A DNA stretch of 33,644 bases, from positions 1 through 33,644 of the forward strand of contig NW_003115166.1 in the NCBI RefSeq assembly GCF_000003605.2, given 5' to 3'. Shown in pieces: positions 25,706-33,644 of this stretch. The stretch's first letter is position 1. The number at the start of each line of letters is the position of its first letter. This DNA is from Saccoglossus kowalevskii. Lineage: Eukaryota > Hemichordata > Enteropneusta > Harrimaniidae. The position numbers were made by a program, and so were the translations under genes. The notes beneath the pieces were generated by a model. It was not told the DNA's origin. It worked only from the letters and a program-made list of their open reading frames with translations, and ran no database searches.

Positions 25706-25989
25706 ACACGGCAATGCACTTATCTACACTTCAATACATGATACTGTACTGCACAATACGGCAGAACAGTTACCTACACTTCAATACATGATACTGTGCT
25801 GCACACTTACGACAATGCACTTATCTACACTTCAATACATGATACTGTACTTCACTATACGACAATGCACTTACCTACACTTCAATACATGATACTGTAC
25901 TGCACTACACGGCAGTACAGTTACCTACACTTCAATACATGATACTGTACAGCACTATACGGCAGTGCACTTATCTACACTTCAATACA

Positions 25990-26750
25990 TGATACTGTAC
26001 TGCACTATACGGCAGTGCAGTTATCTGCACTTCAATACATGATACTGAGCTGCACTATACGGCAGTGCACTTACCTACACTTCAATACATGATACTGTAC
26101 TTCACTATACGGCAATGCACTTACCTACACTTCAATACATGATACTGTACTGCACTATACGGCAGAACAGTTACCTACACTTCAATACATGATACTGTGC
26201 TGCACTATACGGTAATGCACTTATCTACACTACAATACATGATACTGTACTGCACTATACGGCAGAACAGTTACCTACACTTCAATACATGATACTGTGC
26301 TGCACACTTACGACAATGCACTTATCTACACTTCAATACATGATACTGTACTTCACTATACTGCAATGCACTTACCTACACTTCAATACATGATACTGTA
26401 CTGCACTACACGGCAGTACAGTTACCTACACTTCAATACATGATACTGTGCTGCACTATACGGCAATGCACTTATCTACACTTCAATACATGACTCTGTA
26501 CTGCACTATACGTCAGTGCACTTATCTACACTTCAATACATGATACTGTACTGCACTACACGGCAGTGTAGTTACCTACACTTCAATACATGATACTGTG
26601 CTGCTCTATACGTCAGTGCACTTATCTACACTTCAATACATGATACTGTACTGCACTACATGGCAGTGCAGTTACCTACACTTCAATACATGATACTGTG
26701 CTGCACTTACCTATACTTCAATACACGATACTGTACTGCACTACATGGCA
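25990..26750 (+). repeat. Duplicated block, right copy (partner 390-1,310)
   Basis: It carries the same ordered private variants as 390-1,310, including CTACACTACAATAC near 26,225 and the 35-bp deletion monomer at 26,689-26,723. It lacks one 50-bp monomer and the TTAC duplication present near base 880 in the left copy. Confidence 0.75.
26689..26723 (+). repeat. 35-bp monomer, second copy of the 15-bp deletion
   Basis: Same deletion end points and same following unit (CTATACTTCAATACACG) as at 1,249-1,283, so it is shared by descent rather than independent. Confidence 0.85.
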
Positions 26751-27817
26751 GTGCACTTACCTACACTTTATTACATTATACTGTACTGCTCTACGGCAGT
26801 GTATTTTCCCACACTTCAATACTGATACTGTACTGCACTACACGGCAGTGCAGTTGTCTACACTTCAATACATGATACTGTACTGCACTACACGGCAGTA
26901 CAGTTACCTACACTTCAATACATGATACTGTGCTGCACTATACGGCAATGCACTTATCTACACTTCAATACATGATACTGTAATGCACTATACGGCAGTG
27001 CACTTACCTACACTTCAATACATGATAATGTACTGCATTATACGTCATTGCACTTATCTACACTTCAATACATGATACTGTGCTGCTTTATACGTCAGTG
27101 CACTTATCTACACTTCAATACATGATACTGCACTGCACTACACGGCAGTGCAGTTACCTACACTTCAATACATGATGCTGTGCTGCACTATACGGCAGTG
27201 CACTTACCCACACTTCAATATATGATACTGTACTGCACTATACGGCAGTGCAGTTACCTACACTTCAATACATGATACTGTGCTGCACTATGCGGCAGCG
27301 CACTTATCTACACTTCAATACTGATACTGCACTGCACTACACGGCAGTGCAGTTGTCTACACTTCAATACATGATACTGTGCAGCACGATACGGCAGTGC
27401 ACTTACCTACACTTCAATACATGATACAGTACTGCACTATACGGCAGTGCAGTTATCTGCACTTCAATACATGATACTGAGCTGCACTATACGGCAGTGC
27501 ACTTACTTACACTTCCATACATGATACTGTACTGCACTATACGTCAGTGCACTTATCTACACTTCAATACATGATACTGTACTTCACTATACGGCAATGC
27601 ACTTACCTACACTTCAGTACATGATACTGTACTGCACTACACGGCAGTACAGTTACCTACACTTCAATGCATGATACTGTGCTGCACTATACGGCAATGC
27701 ACTTATCTACACTTCAATACATGATACTGTATGCACTATACGGCAGAACAGTTACCTACACTTCAATACATGATACTGTGCTGCACTATACGTCAGTGCA
27801 CTTATCTACACTTCAAT

Positions 27818-28931
27818 GCATGATACTGTACTGCACTACACGGCAGTGTAGTTACCTACACTTCAATACATGATACTGTGCTGCTCTATACGTCAGTGCT
27901 CTTATCTACACTTCAATACATGATACTGTACTGCACTACATGGCAGTGCAGTTACCTACACTTCAATACATGATACTGTGCTGAACTATACGGCAGTGCA
28001 CTTACCTATACTTCAATACACGATACTGTACTGCACTATATGGCAGTGCAGTTACCTACACTTCAATACATGTTACTGCACAGTACGGCAGAACACTTAC
28101 CTACACTTCAATACATGATACTGTGCTGCACTATACATCAGTGCACTTACCTGCACTTCAATACATGATACTGTACTGCACTATATGGCAGTGCAGTTAC
28201 CTACACTTCAATACATGATACTGTGCTGCACTATACGGCAGAACACTTACCTACACTTCAATACATGGTACTGTTCTGCTCTACACGGCAGTGCAGTTGT
28301 CTACACTTTATTACATGATTCTGTACTGCACTATACGGCAGTACATTTACCTACACTTCAATACATGATACTGTTCTGCTCTGCACGGCAGTGCAGTTAC
28401 CTACAATTCAATAAATGATACTGTGCTGCACTATACGGCAGTACATTTACCTACACTTCAATACATGATACTGTACTGCACAACACGCCAGTGTATTTTC
28501 CCACACTTCAATACATGATACTGTACTTCACTACACGGCAGTGCAGTTACCGACACTTCAATACATGATACTGTACTTCACTATACGGCAATGCACTTAC
28601 CTCCACTTCAATACATGATACTGTACTGCACAACACAGCAGTGTATTTACCCACACTCCATCACATGTTACTGTACTGCCTTACACTGCAGTGCAGTTAC
28701 CGACACTTCAATACATGATACTGTACTTCACTATATGCCAATGCACTTACCTACACTTCAATACATGATACAGTACTGCACTACACGGCAGTGCAGTTAC
28801 CTACACTTCAATACATGATACTGTACTGCACTAAACGGCAGTGCACTTACCTACACTTTATTACATGATTCTGTACTGCTCTACAAGGCAGTGTATATTC
28901 CCACACTTCAATACTGATACTGTACTGCACA
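27818..28931 (+). repeat. Block beta, copy 3
   Basis: Same order of private variants as 22,845-23,958 with no length change across about 1.1 kb (offset 4,973 at both ends). The right end switches abruptly at about 28,931 from the expected type A unit to a CACAACACAGCAGTG unit, which marks a recombination junction. Confidence 0.8.
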
Positions 28932-29190
28932 ACACAGCAGTGTATTTACCCACACTCCATCACATGTTACTGTACTGCCTTACACTGCAGTGCAGTTTCC
29001 GACACTTCAATACATGATACTGTACTTCACTATATGCCAATGCACTTACCTACACTTCAATACATGATACTGTACTGCACAACACGCCAGTGTATTTTCC
29101 CACACTTCAATACATGATACTGTACTTCACTATACGGCAGTGCAGTTACCGACACTTCAATACATGATACTGTACTTCACTATACGGCAA

Positions 29191-29490
29191 TGCACTTACC
29201 TCCACTTCAATACATGATACTGTACTGCACAACACAGCAGTGTATTTACCCACACTCCATCACATGTTACTGTACTGCCTTACACTGCAGTGCAGTTACC
29301 GACACTTCAATACATGATACTGTACTTCACTATATGCCAATGCACTTACCTCCACTTCAATACATGATACTGTACTGCACAACACAGCAGTGTATTTACC
29401 CACACTCCATCACATGTTACTGTACTGCCTTACACTGCAGTGCAGTTACCGACACTTCAATACATGATACTGTACTTCACTATATGCCAA
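29191..29490 (+). repeat. 150-bp trimer in tandem
   Basis: A three-monomer unit (CACAACACAGCAGTG, then GCCTTACACTGCAG, then TATATGCCAATG) starts at 29,191 and again at 29,341, exactly 150 bp later. A further partial copy lies at about 28,927-29,050. Because 150 is divisible by 3, the duplication keeps reading phase and lengthens an open frame to 125 codons, without implying coding use. Confidence 0.85.
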
Positions 29491-30149
29491 TGCACTTACC
29501 TACACTTCAATACATGATACAGTACTGCACTACACGGCAGTGCAGTTACCTACACTTCAATACATGATACTGTACTGCACTAAACGGCAGTGCACTTACC
29601 TACACTTTATTACTTGATTCTGTACTGCTCTACAAGGCAGTGTATTTTCCCACACTTCAATACATGATACTGTGCTGCACTATACGGCAATGCACTTATC
29701 TACACTTCAATACATGATACTGTAATGCACTATACGGCAGTGCACTTACCTACACTTCAATACATGATAATGTACTGCACTATACGTCATTGCACTTATC
29801 TACACTTCAATACATGATACTGTGCTGCTTTATACGTCAGTGCACTTATCTACACTTCAATACATGATACTGCACTGCACTAAACGGCAGTGCAGTTAAC
29901 TACACTTCAATACATGATACTGTGCTGCACTATACGGCAGTGCACTTACCCACACTTCAATACATGATACTGTGCTGCACTATACGGCAGTGCACTTATC
30001 TACACTTCAATACTTGATACTGAGCTGCACTATACGGCAGTGCACTTACCTACACTTCAATACATGATACTGTACTGCACTACACGGCAGTGCAGTTGTC
30101 TACACTTCAATACATGATACTGTTCTGCTCTACACGGCAGTGCAGTTAC

Positions 30150-31860
30150 CAACACTTCAATACATGATACTGTGCTGCACTATACGGCAATGCACTTATC
30201 TACACTTCAATACATGATACTGTACTGCACTATACGGCAGTGCACTTACCTACACTTCAATACATGATTGTACTGCACTATACGTCAGTGCACTTATCTA
30301 CACTTCAATACATGATACTGTACTGCACTACACGGCAGTGTAGTTACCTACACTTCAATACATGATGCTGTGCTGCTCTATACGTCAGTGCACTTATCTA
30401 CACTTCAATACATGATACTGTACTGCACTACATGGCAGTGCAGTTACCTACACTTCAATACATTATACTGTGCTGCACTATACGGCAGTGCACTTACCTA
30501 TACTTCAATACACGATACTGTACTGCACTATATGGCAGTGCAGTTACCTACACTTCAATACATGTTACTGTACTGCACTATATGGCAGTGCAGTTACCTA
30601 CACTTCAATACATGATACTATGCTGCACTATACGGCAGAACACTTACCTACACTTCAATACATGGTACTGTTCTGCTCTACACGGCAGTGCAGTTGTCTA
30701 CACTTTATTACATGATTCTGTACTGCACTATACGGCAGAACAGTTACCTACACTTCAATACATGATACTGTGCTGCACACTTACGACAATGCACTTATCC
30801 ACACTTCAATACATGATACTGTACTTCACTATACGACAATGCACTTACCTACACTTCAATACATGATACTGTACTGCACTACACGGCAGTACAGTTACCT
30901 ACACTTCAATACATGATACTGTGCTGCACTATACGGCAATGCACTTATCTACACTTCAATACATGATACTGTACTGCACTATACGGCAGTGCACTTATCT
31001 ACACTTCAATACTGATACTGTACTGCACTACACGGCAGTGCAGTTGTCTACACTTCAATACATGATACTGTTCTGCTCTACACGGCAGTGCAGTTACCTA
31101 CACTTCAATACATGATACTGTGCTGCACGATACGGCAGTGCACTTACCTACACTTCAATACATGATACTGTACTGCTCCATACGGCAGTGCAGTTATCTG
31201 CACTTCAATACATGATACTGAGCTGTACTATACGGCAGTGCACTTACCTACACTTATATACATGATACTGTACTGCACTATACGTCAGTGCACTTATCTA
31301 CACTTCAATACATGATACTGTACTTCACTATACGGCAATGCACTTACCTACACTTCAGTACATGATACTGTACAGCACTACACGGCAGTACAGTTACCTA
31401 CACTTCAATGCATGATACTGTGCTGGACTATACGGCAATGCACTTATCTACACTTCAATACATGATACTGTACTGCACTATACGGCAGAACAGTTACCTA
31501 CACATCAATACATTTTACTGTGCTGCACACTTACGGCAATGCACTTATCTACACTTCAATACATGATACTGTACTTCACTATACGACAATGCACTTACCT
31601 ACACTTTAATACATGATACTGTACTGCACTACACGGCAGTACAGTTACCTACACTTCAATACATGATACTGTGCTGCACTATACGGCAATGCACTTATCT
31701 ACACTTCAATACATGATACTGTACTGCACTATACGGCAGTGCACTTACCTACACTTCAATACATGATTGTACTGCACTATACGTCAGTGCACTTATCTAC
31801 ACTTCAATACATGATACTGTACTGCACTACACGGCAGTGTAGTTACCTACACTTCAATAC
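30150..31860 (+). repeat. Block gamma, copy 4
   Basis: The left part, to about 31,088, follows the 16,988-17,926 copy at offset 13,162. The right part continues with 6.9-7.96 kb sequence (CTTATATACATG, GTACAGCACT, GCTGGACTAT) at offset 23,893. It therefore keeps both halves that are separated elsewhere, and is either the ancestral arrangement or a recombinant. Confidence 0.75.
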
Positions 31861-32405
31861 ATGATACTGTGCTGCTCTATACGTCAGTGCACTTATCTAC
31901 ACTTCAATACATGATACGGTACTGCACTACATGGCAGTGCAGTTATCTACACTCCAATACATGATACTGTGCTGCACTATACGGCAGTGCACTTACCCAC
32001 ACTTCAATACATGATACTGAACTTCACTACACGGCAGTGCTGTTACCGACACTTCAATACATGATACTGTACTTCACTATACGGCAATGCACTTACCTCC
32101 ACTTCAATACATGATACTGTACTGCACAACACAGCAGTGTATTTACCCACACTCCATCACATGTTACTGTACTGCCTTACACTGCAGTGCAGTTGCCGAC
32201 ACTTCAATACATGATACTGTACTTCACTATATGCCAATGCACTTACCTACACTTCAATACATGATACAGTACTGCACTACACGGCAGTGCAGTTACCTAC
32301 ACTTCAATACATGATACTGTACTGCACTAAACGGCAGTGCACTTACCTACACTTTATTACATGATTCTGTACTGCTCTACAAGGCAGTGTATTTTCCCAC
32401 ACTTC
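31154..32405 (+). repeat. Duplicated block at offset 11,464, right copy
   Basis: Same ordered anchors as 19,690-20,950, with private changes GCTCCATACGG near 31,176, CATTTTACTG near 31,512 and GATACTGAACTTC near 32,015. Its first part overlaps block gamma copy 4. Confidence 0.8.
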
Positions 32406-32607
32406 AATACTGATATTGTACTGCACTACACGGCAGTGCAGTTGTCTACACTTCAATACATGATACTGTACTGCACTACACGGCAGTACAGTTACCTACA
32501 CTTCAATACATGATACTGTGCAGCACGATACGGCAGTGCACTTACCTACACTTCAATACATGATACTGTACTGCACTATACGGCAGTGCAGTTATCTGCA
32601 CTTCAAT

Positions 32608-33395
32608 ACATGATACTGAGCTGCACTATAGGGCAGTGCACTTACCTACACTTCAATACATGATACTGTACTGCACTATACGTCAGTGCACTAATCTACA
32701 CTTCAATACATGATACTGTACCTCACTATACGGCAATGCACTTACCTACACTTCAGTACATGATACTGTACTGCACTACACGGCAGTACAGTTACCTACA
32801 CTTCAATGCATGATACTGTGCTGCACTATACGGCAATGCACTTATCTACACTTCAATACATGATACTGTACTGCACTATACGGCAGAACAGTTACCTACA
32901 CATCAATACATGATACTGTGCTGCACACTTACGACAATGCACTTATCTACACTTCAATACATGATACTGTACTTCACTATACGACAATGCACTTACCTAC
33001 ACTTCAATACATGATACTGTACTGCACTACACGGCAGTACAGTTACCTACACTTCAATACATGATACTGTGCTGCACTATACGGCAATGCACTTATCTAC
33101 ACTTCAATACATGATACTGTACTGCACTATACGGCAGTGCACTTACCTACACTTCAATAAATGATTGTACTGCACTATACGTCAGTGCACTTATCTACAC
33201 TTCAAAACATGATACTGTACTGCACTACACGGCAGTGTAGTTACCTACACTTCAATACATGATACTGTGCTGCTCTATACGTCAGTGCACTTATCTACAC
33301 TTCAATACATGATACTGTACTGCACTACATGGCAGTGCAGTTACCTACACTTCAGTACATGATACTGTGCTGCACTATACGGCAGTGCACTTACC
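32608..33395 (+). repeat. Duplicated block at offset 13,711, right copy
   Basis: Partner of 18,897-19,690 with all five rare forms in the same order. The left flank is a GCAGCACGATACGG unit here, against a GGTAATGCAC unit in the partner, giving a clear left junction. Confidence 0.85.
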
Positions 33396-33644
33396 CACAC
33401 TTCAATACATGATACTGTACTTCACTACACGGCAGTGCAGTTACCGACACTTCAATACATGATACTGTACTTCACTATACGGCAATGCACTTACCTCCAC
33501 TTCAATACATGATACTGTACTGCACAACACAGCAGTGTATTTACCCACACTCCATCACATGTTACTGTACTGCCTTACACTGCAGTGCAGTTACCGACAC
33601 TTCAATACATGATACTGTACTTCACTATATGCCAATGCCACTTA

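Larger units (their letters stand above)
1..33644 (+). repeat. 50-bp satellite array spanning the whole window
   Basis: A unit of about 50 bp repeats head to tail without interruption from the first base to the last. Taking each unit to start at CATGATACTG, it reads on through TACTGCAC, then ACGGCAGTGCA, then CTACACTTCAATA. The unit starts nearest the two ends (about base 45 and base 33,608) are 33,563 bases apart, which fits about 673 monomers once length variants are allowed for. All copies face the same way; I saw no inverted segment, unique-sequence island or transposon insertion. GC of the typical unit is about 42-44%. The single stop triplet on the + strand (TGA inside CATGATAC) falls in each frame once per three units, so the array cannot encode a long protein, and the minus strand has four stops per unit. 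This is a eukaryotic satellite by its structure. Its name, host and chromosomal place are not determinable here. Type A, type B and a divergent third group of monomers are mixed through it. Confidence 0.97.

Noticed and set aside
1-33644. CRISPR array
   Set aside because: Repeats are contiguous, with no unique spacers between constant repeats; variation is by point changes and small indels across the whole unit.
1-33644. CENP-B box within the monomer
   Set aside because: The required TTCG and CGGG elements are not present in the consensus; the only CpG is in ACGG.
1-33644. Trypanosome VSG expression-site 50-bp repeats
   Set aside because: The unit length matches, but I cannot confirm the sequence, and no expression-site promoter, VSG, ESAG or 70-bp repeat is present in the window.
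1-33644. Bacterial or viral genome segment
   Set aside because: There is no gene, ribosome-binding site or operon in 33.6 kb, and long pure satellites of this kind are a eukaryotic feature.

Overview
The whole 33,644-base window is one uninterrupted satellite DNA array. A monomer of about 50 bp, roughly 42-44% GC, is repeated head to tail about 670-675 times, always in the same orientation. Both ends of the window lie inside the array, so no flanking unique sequence, gene, transposon, RNA gene or telomeric repeat is visible. This is eukaryotic tandem-repeat DNA (centromeric, pericentromeric, subtelomeric or another heterochromatic array). I do not recognise the monomer as a named satellite, and the sequence alone does not identify the species.

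Two monomer types dominate and tend to alternate, giving a 100-bp dimer. They differ at three linked sites: GTACTGC / ACTACACGG / GTGCAGTTA in type A, and GTGCTGC / ACTATACGG / GTGCACTTA in type B. A third, more divergent group (GTACTTCACT, CACAACACAGCAGTG, GCCTTACACTGCAG, CTCTACAAGGCAGTG) recurs in short ordered runs. Each type A monomer holds a perfect 8-bp inverted repeat around a 7-nt loop, and the only consensus CpG lies in that loop.

Above the dimer level the array is a mosaic of duplicated blocks of about 0.15-1.7 kb. They can be recognised by private variants: 48-, 49-, 51-, 45- and 35-bp monomers and rare substitutions. Clear pairs or sets are: about 390-1,310 with 25,990-26,750; 2,680-3,655 with 22,845-23,958 and 27,818-28,931; 4,681-5,130 with 5,179-5,630; 6,471-7,960 with 30,263-31,855; 8,022-9,069 with 9,070-10,118; 9,251-10,960 with 23,627-25,335; 11,932-12,690 with 13,927-14,685; 15,150-15,608 with 19,647-20,105; 16,355-17,840 with 21,350-22,836; 16,988-17,926 with 30,150-31,088; 18,897-19,690 with 32,608-33,395; 19,690-20,950 with 31,154-32,405; and 24,142-24,505 with 25,340-25,705. 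This pattern is expected from repeated unequal exchange or segmental amplification.

No protein-coding gene is supported. The open frames of 64-164 codons lie only on the + strand and follow from the repeat itself: the consensus monomer has one stop triplet (TGA) on the + strand, and because 50 is not a multiple of 3 each frame meets it once per 150 bp. Losing that TGA in one monomer creates a longer frame. The minus strand has four stops per monomer. The most unusual local signal is a patch at 4,681-5,160 where nearly every difference from its sister block hits a + strand C, mostly C to G.
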